A stretch of DNA of 64,000 nt from Streptomyces anulatus (GTDB lineage Bacteria; Actinomycetota; Actinomycetes; Streptomycetales; Streptomycetaceae), in assembly GCF_000721175.1 (NCBI RefSeq), contig NZ_JOEZ01000004.1, positions 1 to 64,000 of the forward strand, in the 5' to 3' direction. Position 1 is the stretch's first letter. Each line of letters opens with the position of its first letter. Positions 1 through 8,306 of this stretch are shown piece by piece. Both the position numbers and the translations under genes were made by a program. Under the pieces are notes generated by a model, which was given only the letters and a program-made list of their open reading frames with translations, ran no database searches and was not told the DNA's origin.

Positions 1-309
1 AGCGGCACAGCCACTCCCACCAGGACCGCTCCCAAGCAAACCACTACAACCGAGCAGGCGGCGGGCCAACATGATCACGATCTACGGCTGGAGTACTAGG
101 ACGGGACTACTGCAGCCTCCTCCGCTCGGTGAACTGGGCTTTTATTGGGGAAAGTTGCACGGTGCCCGTCCCCTGCGCAGAGAGCAGGCACCACCAGCCG
201 GCGCACACCGGCGCACTACTCAAGCATCATCGCCTACACCCCCACGCGGGATACCATCAAGAACCTCCCCTTTTCGTCGGTGTCCACCGAGCCGGGTCGG
301 GTACGTTCC

Positions 310-801
310 CATGGTGAGGCACCCACACGCGCACAGGGCCCATATCACGCTTCCCGAGGGCGAATTCACGATCACGTCGGACGCGAGGGCCCGGGAGGCC
401 GCGACCCTGATGTTCTTCCAGGCCGCACCACGCATCGGGCGACGACTCGACGCTGACGGCGGCTGCACGCCGCGGAACACCCTCAACTCCCTCTTCGCCA
501 TGTACCGGGACCAGTCGATGGCCGACCCGCCGCCCCGGCGGGTGGCGTGCCCGTCCACTGGCTGGCCATGGCCATCCTCACCCGTGGCCTTCGCCCGTTC
601 CTGTCTGTGTGGCATCCGCGCCTGGCCGCGTACGAGCGAGCGCACCCCGGCCACGCCCCGGCGGAGTGGGAGGAGTACACGGCGTTCGTGGAGGCCCTGG
701 GCGAACTGCGCCGCTCCGTAAACCCGTACGTCGACCGACTCGGCCGGGTCGCGGGGCTCCCCGACCCGGCGCTTCGCCTGCGGCGCTTCGGAGTGTGCTG
801 A
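310..801 (+). pseudogene. Frameshifted small hypothetical gene
   Basis: Two adjacent reading frames give protein-like sequence that fits one gene. From ATG 310 the first frame has an acidic, well-composed stretch (ITLPEGEFTITSDARAREAA) and runs to about 530. From about 535 the next frame reads GGVPVHWLAMAIL, GLRPFLSVWHPRLAAYE and EWEEYTAFVEALGELRR, ending at the TGA at 801. The second part resembles the C-terminal half of a hypothetical protein common in Streptomyces (from memory, not searched). The simplest reading is a small gene with a frameshift near 525-545. A sequencing error or an independent 84-residue gene starting at GTG 547 are alternatives. Positions 1-309 show nothing I can support. 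Confidence 0.3.
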
Positions 802-920
802 GCGGAGCGCGGAGAATGTCCCCGGCCGGTCCGAGGGTGTTCCGTGCGTACGAGGTCGGGCAGGATGCCCCTCGTCATAGCGTACGAGAGCGAGGTCGGA
901 GTGGGCTGCTCTTGTCGTGC

Positions 921-952
921 TCGGAGTCAAGGTCAAGGGTTCGGAGTCAAGG
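921..952. repeat. 12-bp direct repeat (possible transposase-binding repeat)
   Basis: TCGGAGTCAAGG occurs at 921-932 and again at 941-952, a 20-bp period. It lies just upstream of the decayed transposase start. Tn7/Tn552-type elements carry short repeated transposase-binding sites at their ends, so this may be what is left of such an end. Two copies alone are weak evidence. Confidence 0.3.
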
Positions 953-953
953 G

Positions 954-1398
954 GTGGAAGGACGGCTGTGGCCCGACCGGCTGACGGTCGGTGACCAGGT
1001 CCGCTGGAATGGTGCCGCGTACACGATCACGGCCGTGCGCGGGCGGCAGGTCACGCTCACGGACGGATGCGGCCACAAGCACGAGTCGGATGTGCTGGCG
1101 CTATTGTTCAGCCCCGGCTTCGTCGTGCTGGAGCCGGTGGTCGGTACCGGCGGGCGGCGCACGGCCCCGGCTCCGGTGATGCGTCCGTGGAGCGGGCGCT
1201 GTGGTGGGAGTTACACATCCATGAGGTGCTCACCGGGCTGCCGTCCGACGCCGCGCCCAACGCGCGGCCCTGCCCCGGGTTCGACCCCACGTGCCACTCC
1301 CTGGCCGAGCGGGAGAAGGCCAAGGCCAAGGAGCTGACGGAAACGGGGGGCACCGGGGTTTCGGCCCGCACGGTGCGGCGTAAGCGTACGCCTCAGCG
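954..1398 (+). pseudogene. Truncated, frameshifted TnsB/Tn552-like transposase (N-terminal part)
   Basis: From GTG 954 one frame reads DRLTVGDQVRWNGAAYTI, then TLTDGCGHKHESDVLALL and a hydrophobic PGFVVLEP. Around 1165-1185 coding potential moves to another frame with ERALWWELHIHEVLTGLP, then DPTCHSLAEREKAKAKEL and SARTVRRKR. This order (small beta-barrel, WWE..I.EVLTGLP helix, HTH beginning at V.A.TV.R.R) matches my memory of the N-terminus of Mu/TnsB-like DDE transposases of Streptomyces transposons. The DDE catalytic core is absent, because the similarity stops near 1398, beside the CRISPR-like repeat at 1419. The gene is therefore both frameshifted and truncated. Sure of decay, moderately sure of family. 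Confidence 0.55.
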
Positions 1399-1418
1399 AT
1401 CCGCCGCTGGTTCGCGGC

Positions 1419-1447
1419 GGGACCATCCCCGCGGGTGCGGGGAGCAG
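1419..1447. repeat. Single orphan type I-E-like CRISPR repeat
   Basis: This 29-nt stretch contains the palindromic core CCCCGCGGGTGCGGGG flanked by GGGACCAT and AGCAG. Read on the minus strand it starts CTGCTCCCCGC and ends GGGGATGGTCCC, which is the layout of actinobacterial type I-E CRISPR repeats (compare the E. coli core CCCCGC..GCGGGG). No second copy, spacer array or cas gene was seen in the window. It sits at the breakpoint of the truncated transposase, so it is probably a relic of an array or a chance recombination scar. Confidence 0.5.
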
Positions 1448-1503
1448 GCTCCAGGCCGCCGGCCGCGGGACGTCTCACCCAAGGCTGACAGAGAGGGGAA
1501 CGG

Positions 1504-2961
1504 ATGGCCGTCGACGGCGTGCCGGACGGCGAGGGGTTCGCCCGGATCGAGCGGGTGGAGATCATCGCCGACACCGGATTCCTGGCTCCGGACTCCACCC
1601 AGGTGCGTACCCGGGCAGCCCGGCAGATCGCGGTCGTGTTCTGTCACGGCATGCCGGGCCCGGTCATGTTGCGCGAGGGTGATCAGTGGACCCTCGGCGA
1701 GGTCGACAGCGGTCGGGCCCGCTGGGATTCCGCCCATCCCTGGTGGCCAGAGACCCAAGAACCCCTGTTCACCGGAAGCCGCTTGGCCGCCGGACCACAC
1801 CCCTTTCGCAACACCATCCACGGCCCCGATCTCGTGGCGCCGGCCGCCGCGTCCGAGCCGCAGCCGCCGCGGCAGCGGGCAGCCGTGTTCGACAAGCCGG
1901 CCCACCTGGTCATGGTTGGTGACTACCTTCAGATCCATGCCCTGCGGCACCCGAAGTGGGACATGCGTATCGACGAAGGATTCCACCGTGTCGAATGGAT
2001 CGGCCACCTCGCCGGTGATGCCCTCGACGCTGTGCTGAACGATCCTGCCTGGGCGCGCGGCCGCCTTACCCTCGCCTCGGTCCACGGCCTGTCCGGCATC
2101 CTCGTACTGCCCGAGGTTCCGGTGACCGTCCTGGTCCAGCCCAACCCGGAGCGTCGCCGCTCCGACGAGGACGAAGCCTGGCACGAGGGTCCCTTCTACG
2201 AACTGGCCGGGGTCACCGAACCCGACCTCACCGAGCAGCTCCACGCCGATGCCCGTCTACGGCCGGAGCCGCCAAGTTCGGAGGCCGCTCTGTACCCCAG
2301 CAGGTTCAGCAGCCCCGCCCAGCGGGCTCTGCACCTGGACGGCGTCACCGGCATCCGCCCCGTCGCCGCCTCCCAGCTTCCCTGGCCGCATGGCCTGTTC
2401 AAGTGTCCCTACGGTGAGCGGGCGAAGGCCCTGGCCGCCACCTACCCCAAAGGTCACAGCAAAACCGCCCACGCCGAGCTGTTCGCCCGGCTCGGCGATC
2501 AGGACTTCGCCGCCTGCCCCTACCACCAGGCCGACAACTGGGAGGCGATCACCGCGGCCGTGTTCGCCTTCGCCCGCGCCGAACCCGACAGCGACGAACA
2601 GGACCGGCTCTACCGCGCCACGCACCTGAGCGAGCGCGACCGCGCCTGGTTTCGCTCCCTCATCGGAGGGGGCCACATCTGGTGGGACACCGGCCAGCAG
2701 AATCTGACCAACGGCCAGCACCGCCTGTGCGCGCTGCGTGCCGCCAGCATCGAGGTGATTCCCGTCTACGGCCGGCACCTCCCCGACCACGACGAGACCA
2801 CGCCGTCCCAGGACGCCCTGACGCACGCCAGGCGCACCGTGGAGGACTTCTGGCTTTCCCACGTCGCTGCCGCCCTCAAGCCGGGCCGCCTCAGCACCCA
2901 CCTGGCCCGGCTGCTCGCCCGCTACCCACGCCTGCGTGTGCTGCTGCCGAAGAGCAAGTAG
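1504..2961 (+). CDS. Hypothetical protein with ParB-like GQHR motif
   Basis: A 485-residue protein with a good Shine-Dalgarno (GAGGGGAACGG before ATG 1504). No family is recognised over the first 380 residues, which look globular with beta-rich stretches such as RAARQIAVVFCHGMPGPVML. Near residue 400 it reads GGGHIWWDTGQQNLTNGQHR followed by LCALRAA. The NGQHR.CAL.AA pattern is like the nucleotide-binding box of ParB/sulfiredoxin-fold proteins (G.HR..A). Cys-rich context (FKCPYGERAKAL, FAACPYH) could bind a metal. It stands alone, between transposon debris and the next + gene. DNA binding or a ParB-type CTPase/nuclease role is inference only. Confidence 0.75.
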   Translation: MAVDGVPDGEGFARIERVEIIADTGFLAPDSTQVRTRAARQIAVVFCHGMPGPVMLREGDQWTLGEVDSGRARWDSAHPWWPETQEPLFTGSRLAAGPHPFRNTIHGPDLVAPAAASEPQPPRQRAAVFDKPAHLVMVGDYLQIHALRHPKWDMRIDEGFHRVEWIGHLAGDALDAVLNDPAWARGRLTLASVHGLSGILVLPEVPVTVLVQPNPERRRSDEDEAWHEGPFYELAGVTEPDLTEQLHADARLRPEPPSSEAALYPSRFSSPAQRALHLDGVTGIRPVAASQLPWPHGLFKCPYGERAKALAATYPKGHSKTAHAELFARLGDQDFAACPYHQADNWEAITAAVFAFARAEPDSDEQDRLYRATHLSERDRAWFRSLIGGGHIWWDTGQQNLTNGQHRLCALRAASIEVIPVYGRHLPDHDETTPSQDALTHARRTVEDFWLSHVAAALKPGRLSTHLARLLARYPRLRVLLPKSK

Positions 2962-3247
2962 CGCGCTACGCCCGAATGGCGGTGAACGCGTGGCTGGCGG
3001 CTTGCCGCTATCAGACAGGCGGCGGCCGATTATCGACAGGATCCGGCGGTGTGCCCCCGGACGCCGCGCACGGGGGGACGCGACGTCCGGGAGGACTGCT
3101 TGCCAACGTACCGCGCCATCCCGTCGCTTATCGCATGTATCGCGGAACCTATTCGCGTGGCGGGGCCCGGCGCGGATCGAACGCAGTCTGGCCCGGGAGG
3201 CGGTCACGAGGACGCCGGATCGGCCACGACGGACCTGGTGCCGGGGG

Positions 3248-4366
3248 ATGATGAGGAAGCCATGGCCAAGCCGCAGAAGGGCAGCCGCGTTGAGTCACTT
3301 CTCCGGGCATGAGACCAGCCCTCATGAGGCGCTCCGGCAGGGCCGGACGGCAGTGGATCGTCTGATGGCGGGGATGCTGGAAGCCGGCGGGATGTTCCGT
3401 GAGGTGACGGCGACCCAGGTGCTCCTGTCCACCGCTTCCCCACGCATCCGGTTCGTCGAGTTCGCAGCCGACGAGGAGAAGGAGAACGGAGCCGACTGGC
3501 TGTGGTGGTGGGTGGACCGGGACGGCACCTGCTACGGGCTCCTGGTCCAGGCGAAGATCCTGAAGTTGCACGGCAAGCGCTGGAGCATCGACTTCAGCTA
3601 CAAGACGCGCGGCGACGACCAGACGCAGCTCTCGAAGCTGATCAAGGCGGCGAACCGCTTCCATGTCCCCGCCGCGTACGTCTTGTACTGCGGGGGCGCC
3701 CAGTACCGATCGACTCTGGCCTGCGACCGCACTCATGACGACGTTCCGTGCAAGGAGCGCGACCGGGTCGGTGTGTCCACTGTCTCCGCTCTGGTGGCGG
3801 AGAACGCGGTCGGCCTGGACGCCAAGAACGCGGGCGTGAGCGCCTTCCACGACGCCGTTCCAGTCGAAGACATCGCCAGCCCCGACGGCCTGGACGCGCC
3901 GATCGTGCCCCTCGCGCGCGGACTGGACCAGGACCTCGAGCGCTTCCTGCGGCAACCGCAGCGAGGATCTCGCAGGGTGGCAAAGGAACTTCTCCGGCCT
4001 GTTCAGCGGATCAGACACGGCCAGTTCGCGGGCGCGGCGGTCATGGAACGCGCCGCCCCGGTCACCGGCGCCCTTTTCGAGAATGTCCCCAACGACTATG
4101 GGCATTTCTCCGTGCCGTACCTCGCGCATATGCTCCGCGGGCTGCGGGCGGAGGTCCCCGACTACGTACGCGACGTCCTGGAAGGCCGGACTCCTCCGGC
4201 TTGGGTCACTGACCACGTCGGCGGGATCGTCGTGATTCCCGACGCGGACGCCCCGATCACGGCGTCACCGGCCCGGGCTGGTGACGGTGGCGCCGGGCTG
4301 CTCCCCTCGGATTTCCTTGAGGCGCCTCAGCCTCCACATGATCACCGTCCTGGGCACGCCGCGTGA
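3248..4366 (+). CDS. Hypothetical protein, possible PD-(D/E)XK-type core (DUF6615-like)
   Basis: A coding frame clearly supported from about residue 15 on. I give ATG 3248, but TTG 3290 is an equally plausible start. Residues about 60-150 read ENGADWLWWWVDRDGT, then YGLLVQAKILK, YKTRGDDQTQLSKLIKAA and PAAYVLYCGG. GADW followed by a strand and VQAK matches the spacing of a PD-(D/E)XK-like core (D and QxK), and the WWW/QAK pattern resembles proteins I recall as DUF6615. If so it is a nuclease-like protein of unknown role. The C-terminal half is unrecognised. It converges on the ComF-like gene across 77 bp. Family assignment is from memory and uncertain. Confidence 0.65.
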   Translation: MMRKPWPSRRRAAALSHFSGHETSPHEALRQGRTAVDRLMAGMLEAGGMFREVTATQVLLSTASPRIRFVEFAADEEKENGADWLWWWVDRDGTCYGLLVQAKILKLHGKRWSIDFSYKTRGDDQTQLSKLIKAANRFHVPAAYVLYCGGAQYRSTLACDRTHDDVPCKERDRVGVSTVSALVAENAVGLDAKNAGVSAFHDAVPVEDIASPDGLDAPIVPLARGLDQDLERFLRQPQRGSRRVAKELLRPVQRIRHGQFAGAAVMERAAPVTGALFENVPNDYGHFSVPYLAHMLRGLRAEVPDYVRDVLEGRTPPAWVTDHVGGIVVIPDADAPITASPARAGDGGAGLLPSDFLEAPQPPHDHRPGHAA

Positions 4367-4443
4367 GTTCGACGCGAAGCGTCCGGCACTGACCGACCGG
4401 CCGGAGCCAGCCGACAGGCCCAGTCCCGGTGTCCCGGTCGGCG

Positions 4444-5187
4444 TCACCCGCTCCAGGGGACCCGGGCGAGAACGAGCCCTCGGACGTCGGCGGCTCCGGT
4501 CGCCCGGAGCCGGAGCGCGACGTGCTGGAGCTGCGATCCGCTGGTGAACACGTCGTCGACGAGCAGGATCGTGGCCGATTTGATGTCGCTGATGTCCCCG
4601 GTCCAGGTCAGGGCGGCGGCATGCGCGGTCGCGGCCGCGCGCTTCTCCTCCAGGGTGCGGTTCGCGGACCGGGCCGTCTCGGCATGCTTCACCAGCCGGT
4701 GCGCGCCCGGCGGGCTGAGCGGGAAGGCCCTGGTCACGTCCTCTGTGTAGGCGGCGTCCATGATCGCCTCGATGTGCTGGATGGGCTGGCGGCCGACGTG
4801 GGTGGGGTTGCCGACGACGTAGTCGACGCCGTTCATCGCCTCGGGGTGGCTCTCCATCCAGCCGACGAGGAGCCGGCCGAAGATCATCGCCCAGCCGGCC
4901 CGGCCCTCGTACTTCAGCGTGTGGATCTTGTCGCGAAGGGCTCCGGAGTACATGGCCACCGCGTCGACGCGGGAGAACCCCCGCTCGGCTTCCGGGAGCG
5001 CACACACCCGATTACTGCACTGCCTGCCGGGCGCGACGGCCTGGGAGCAGACGGGGCAGTGGGGTTCGGCGACCGGCTGGAGAATGCGGCCGGCGCAGTC
5101 GGAGCACAGGCGGGCGGTGCCGGTGATGCGGTACGCGCATACCGGACAGTTGGGAAAGCCTGCTGGATTGGGGAGACCGGCCGTCAC
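4444..5187 (-). CDS. comF: ComF-like phosphoribosyltransferase
   Basis: A 247-residue protein with an N-terminal zinc-ribbon-like set of cysteines (CPVC near residue 14, CSDC near 28, CPVC near 44, then CSNRVC), followed by a type I phosphoribosyltransferase fold. The PRPP-binding loop is ATILLVDDVFTSGSQL near residue 210, and the hood has YVVGNPTH. This is ComF architecture, which in competent bacteria works with DprA and ComFA in handling imported DNA. Its start (ATG at 5187) overlaps the DprA-like stop by 4 bp, so the two are translationally coupled. In an accessory region of a non-competent genus the pair is more likely to act in nucleotide or nucleic-acid conflict than in uptake. That last point is inference. 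Confidence 0.88.
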   Translation of the reverse strand: MTAGLPNPAGFPNCPVCAYRITGTARLCSDCAGRILQPVAEPHCPVCSQAVAPGRQCSNRVCALPEAERGFSRVDAVAMYSGALRDKIHTLKYEGRAGWAMIFGRLLVGWMESHPEAMNGVDYVVGNPTHVGRQPIQHIEAIMDAAYTEDVTRAFPLSPPGAHRLVKHAETARSANRTLEEKRAAATAHAAALTWTGDISDIKSATILLVDDVFTSGSQLQHVALRLRATGAADVRGLVLARVPWSG

Positions 5188-6149
5188 AGGCCGGCCAGGG
5201 CGAGCTGCTGGCGCTGCTGTCCTGCGGCCTGGATGTCCGCTGCCTGGCCGAGGCGGTCGGTGATGTCGCTGGAGGCGGTGACCAGGACCGCCCGGCCCCC
5301 GTCCAGCATCTTCTTGGCCCAGGGCTGTGTGTCGGCGAGGGAACGGATCAGGAAGACGAGCTTGCCGTGCTCGGCGGCCAGGCGGGCCTGCATCTTCGCG
5401 CCTGACGTGCTCGAGGCCTCGATGACGACGCTGCCCAGCGTGGTGCCGGACGTGACGACGTTGCGGCGGGGGAAGGTGTACTTCGCCGGGGGGCTCGTGG
5501 GCCAGAACTGGCTCAGCAGCGCTCCCCCAGCGCTGAGGATCGCCTTCGCGAGCGGACGGTTCTCGGCCGGGTAGATCGGGGCGGCGACGCCGGTGCCCAT
5601 GACGGCGAAGGTCCGGCCGCCCGCGGTGAGCGTTGCCTGATGGGCGGCAGCGTCAATGCCCTTGGCGAGACCGCTGGCGATCACGACGTCGTGCTCGACG
5701 AGCTCGCGGGCCATCCGTGCCGCCCGGCGCAGCCCGTCCTCGGAGGCCTGGCGGGTGCCGACGATGGCGATGGAGCGGGCGTCGCGCTGATCGAGTTCGC
5801 CGCGGTAGAAGAGGAACGGCGGCAGGTTGCCGATCACGCGCAGGTTCGCCGGGTAGTCCTTGTCCAGGACGGTGACCAGGCGTGCGCCGGCCTTGTCGGC
5901 GGCGGCGAGTTCGTCGTCGACGCGGGCACGGGCGTCGTCCAGGCCGGCGGCCAGGGCCTGCTGCAGCAGGGGGCGGTTCTTGGTCGCGGCACGCGAGTCC
6001 TCGTGCAGCTGTCCGTCCATGAGCGCGGCCAGGCCATCGGGGCTCTGGGCTCCGCGGGCGAGCAGGCTCCAGTCGAGGGTGGCATCGCCGGCGCGCAGCG
6101 CGCACAGGGTCAGCAGATCGTGCTGGTCAGCGGTGATATCGAGGTCCAT
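5184..6149 (-). CDS. dprA: DprA/Smf-like protein (LOG/SLOG Rossmann fold)
   Basis: 321 residues with the DprA order: a helical N-terminus, LDKDYPANLRVIGNLPPFLF near residue 95, then the Rossmann core with IAIVGTRQASEDGLRRA, VIASGLAKGIDAAAH, MGTGVAAPIYPAEN and FPRRNVVTSGTTLGSVVIEA. Genuine DprA binds ssDNA and loads RecA. The core motifs are kept, but the SGTTLG loop differs from the usual RNR..I.GL, so this is a divergent paralogue. A Shine-Dalgarno (AGAAGGA) lies before ATG 6149. It is coupled to comF downstream and follows the HAD-PRTase gene after 123 bp. It may alternatively be a nucleotide-processing SLOG enzyme rather than a RecA loader. Confidence 0.88.
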   Translation of the reverse strand: MDLDITADQHDLLTLCALRAGDATLDWSLLARGAQSPDGLAALMDGQLHEDSRAATKNRPLLQQALAAGLDDARARVDDELAAADKAGARLVTVLDKDYPANLRVIGNLPPFLFYRGELDQRDARSIAIVGTRQASEDGLRRAARMARELVEHDVVIASGLAKGIDAAAHQATLTAGGRTFAVMGTGVAAPIYPAENRPLAKAILSAGGALLSQFWPTSPPAKYTFPRRNVVTSGTTLGSVVIEASSTSGAKMQARLAAEHGKLVFLIRSLADTQPWAKKMLDGGRAVLVTASSDITDRLGQAADIQAAGQQRQQLALAGL

Positions 6150-6272
6150 CAGGGTGTCCTTCTACTCGTGGCCCCGGGATGTTCGAAGGATGAAGCGAGG
6201 TTCTCGGGCCACTTCCATCATGGCGTACGGAGCCCCCGGACGGACAGGAAGGGGGGCCGTCGGGCCGGTTCC

Positions 6273-7898
6273 TCAGGCCTGTCGCCGCTGTTCCATACGG
6301 GCGAGGGCTTCGGCGAGCTGGGTGGCTCCGCCGGGCGCCGCGACCGGTTCCCAGATGATCCCTACGGCCAGGCAGATGCCGCTGACCAGGCGTTCAGCCT
6401 CGCTGGTGTCGTACCACTGCTCGACCTGCCCTGGCAGGGCGATCCGCCACAAAGCGGTAGTCGTCGTCTCCCCGGTCGGCACGAGGTACTCGCCGCGCCA
6501 GACGAGGGGGTACGCATGCTGTTGGAGGTGGGTGAGCATGTCCGCGAGGTGCCGCTGTCGGGCGATCTTGTAGGCGGTCATCGGAGAGCGGGTGCCGACA
6601 GGAACCGGGCGGGGCGCCGGGTGAGCCATCCGGTCAGGGGCCGCCTCAGGGGCCTGGGGTTCGACGGCACCCTCCGCAGCGGCGGCGAAGTGCTCCATGG
6701 CCGTCGTCAGGACCACCGACGGCCCTTCCTCCGCTCCTCCAGGGCCCGTCGTCGTCTGGAAGTGTGTCAGGGTGATGTCGTTGGTGGTGAAGGGATCGAT
6801 CGTGACGCCGGAACGTAGCTGGTAGACGGTGTGGCGCGAGGGGTACTTTCCGATGGTCAGTGCGATGACCCGTGCTGCTCCGGCCTCGCTGAGGAGGGTT
6901 CGGGCCCATTCCAGGGACTTGCCCTCGGTGGTGAAGTCGTCGAAGACGATCACCGTCTTGCCGATGATCTTCTTCTTGTAGGCCGGGTTGACTCGTACGG
7001 TGCGGGCCTGGGCGGCGATGGAGATGTCCCGGCCCGTCGACTGATTGATGCTCCTCTTGTACCGCTCCAGGCTGGTGTCCGGGGCCTGGGCGACACGCTC
7101 GAGAAGGTCCTCCTTGTAGGAGGAGCCCGTCCTGACCTTTGCGCGGTCCAGGAAGCCAGCGAGCTGCGGGTTGCCCTTGGCCGGCGTGCTGCTGGGGTAC
7201 ACGCAGAAGAAGCTCTGACCAGGCAGCGCACCGTCGAGGTAGGCCGCACACAGAAGGTGCAGCATCAGGACATCACGCGCGTCCTCGTCACCGACCTTGA
7301 CGGTGTTCTCGTAGGTGAAGATGTCCTTGATCGTGAAGGTCCGGCCGCCGCCGCGGGGGAACCGCGCGTTGAAGGGCAGCATCGAGCGGATCGCGAAGGC
7401 GCGGTCCTCGTCATCGAGACGGAACGCCCAGCGGGGCTCGTGCAGCAGGAAGTACTTCAGGAGTTCGATGACGTCGGCGGGCTCGTCGGACATCAGCGAG
7501 GTGATCTTCGCTCCCAGGCGGCTGGCCCAGCGGGCGTGGATGTGGACGACGCCGGCGTGGATGCCTGTGTACCAGTCGAACTGCGAGGTCCCGATGAGGA
7601 TGAGCTGGTTCATGCGGAGGCCGAGTCTGTCCGCGACCGCCTCCAGCCAGGCCTTGTTGCCGCGCTTCGCCTTGTCCGGGATGTCGTCGCGGCACAGATG
7701 CAGGGCCGGTTCGGGAAGGCCGGCCGCGGCAAGGGCCGATTTGGCGTCCATCGGGTCGTTGGTCAGCAGCACCCACGCCACGTCGCGTTGATCGAGCCAC
7801 CGCAGCAGTTCAGCGATCCCCTCGTGCGCGCGCCCGGGCCCGTGCAGGACTGCCTTGTAGTCGATCGCGACCGCGCGCACCGTCTTCTTCTCGTCCAT
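6273..7898 (-). CDS. HAD-like domain fused to phosphoribosyltransferase domain
   Basis: About 541 residues from ATG 7898, chosen because MDEKKTVRAVAIDYKAVL begins the first fold and GGGGGCGG lies just upstream. Residues 5-150 are HAD-like: AIDYKAVLHG (motif I, but the second Asp is Lys), VLLTND (motif II), a lysine-rich AKRGNK, and LILIGTSQFDWYTGIHAG (motif IV). Residues about 220-420 are a PRTase: FFCVYPSSTP, then the PRPP loop TVIVFDDFTTEGKSLEWA. The C-terminal about 100 residues are unrecognised. Degenerate HAD motif I suggests altered or lost phosphatase chemistry. HAD-PRTase pairs occur in nucleotide-centred stress and conflict operons described by Aravind and co-workers. It lies directly upstream of the dprA-comF pair. 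Confidence 0.8.
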   Translation of the reverse strand: MDEKKTVRAVAIDYKAVLHGPGRAHEGIAELLRWLDQRDVAWVLLTNDPMDAKSALAAAGLPEPALHLCRDDIPDKAKRGNKAWLEAVADRLGLRMNQLILIGTSQFDWYTGIHAGVVHIHARWASRLGAKITSLMSDEPADVIELLKYFLLHEPRWAFRLDDEDRAFAIRSMLPFNARFPRGGGRTFTIKDIFTYENTVKVGDEDARDVLMLHLLCAAYLDGALPGQSFFCVYPSSTPAKGNPQLAGFLDRAKVRTGSSYKEDLLERVAQAPDTSLERYKRSINQSTGRDISIAAQARTVRVNPAYKKKIIGKTVIVFDDFTTEGKSLEWARTLLSEAGAARVIALTIGKYPSRHTVYQLRSGVTIDPFTTNDITLTHFQTTTGPGGAEEGPSVVLTTAMEHFAAAAEGAVEPQAPEAAPDRMAHPAPRPVPVGTRSPMTAYKIARQRHLADMLTHLQQHAYPLVWRGEYLVPTGETTTTALWRIALPGQVEQWYDTSEAERLVSGICLAVGIIWEPVAAPGGATQLAEALARMEQRRQA

Positions 7899-8090
7899 CG
7901 CCGCCCCCACTGCTGTGCCTTGATCATGCACTGACCCTCTTGCCATGATCTCAGCCGTTCTGACGGGGCATCTGCAGATTCCGGATTCCCCGGCTTCGGA
8001 TCCGGCGGCAGCCGGCTGGCACAACGCCCATGGTCGTGCGTCTCTGTCAGAAACCTGATAGCCGCCTTTACCCAGGACGATGACGACGGG

Positions 8091-8306
8091 TCAGAGGGGT
8101 CCAGATTCTGGGGCGTCGTGGGGTTCGGGTCGGTCTGGTGAAGTGAGGTGCTCTACCAGGGCGAGCAGCATCAGCAGGAGGACGGCTCCGAGAAGGATGG
8201 CGGCCCATCCCACGGCCCATGGCGTACTGCGGGTGCTGATCACGGTCGGCGTGAGCGCCACCATCAAGGCGACCACGCCGCCTGGAAGGACGAACTGCCG
8301 CCTCAC
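8091..8306 (-). CDS. Small two-TM membrane protein
   Basis: 71 residues from GTG 8306. Two hydrophobic segments are clear: VLPGGVVALMVALTPTVI and AVGWAAILLGAVLLLMLLALV. They are followed by a charged tail (EHLTSPDRPEPHDAPESG). The GTG start overlaps the TGA of the preceding gene (GTGA, 4 bp), which marks it as the last cistron of the SNF2-SWIM operon. No family recognised. Confidence 0.65.
   Translation of the reverse strand: MRRQFVLPGGVVALMVALTPTVISTRSTPWAVGWAAILLGAVLLLMLLALVEHLTSPDRPEPHDAPESGPL

Noticed and set aside
1419-1447. A CRISPR array
   Set aside because: Only one repeat-like unit is present, with no spacers and no cas genes, so it is listed as an orphan repeat only.
4444-6149. 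Natural competence locus
   Set aside because: ComF and DprA alone, without uptake genes (comEA/comEC, pili), do not support competence.
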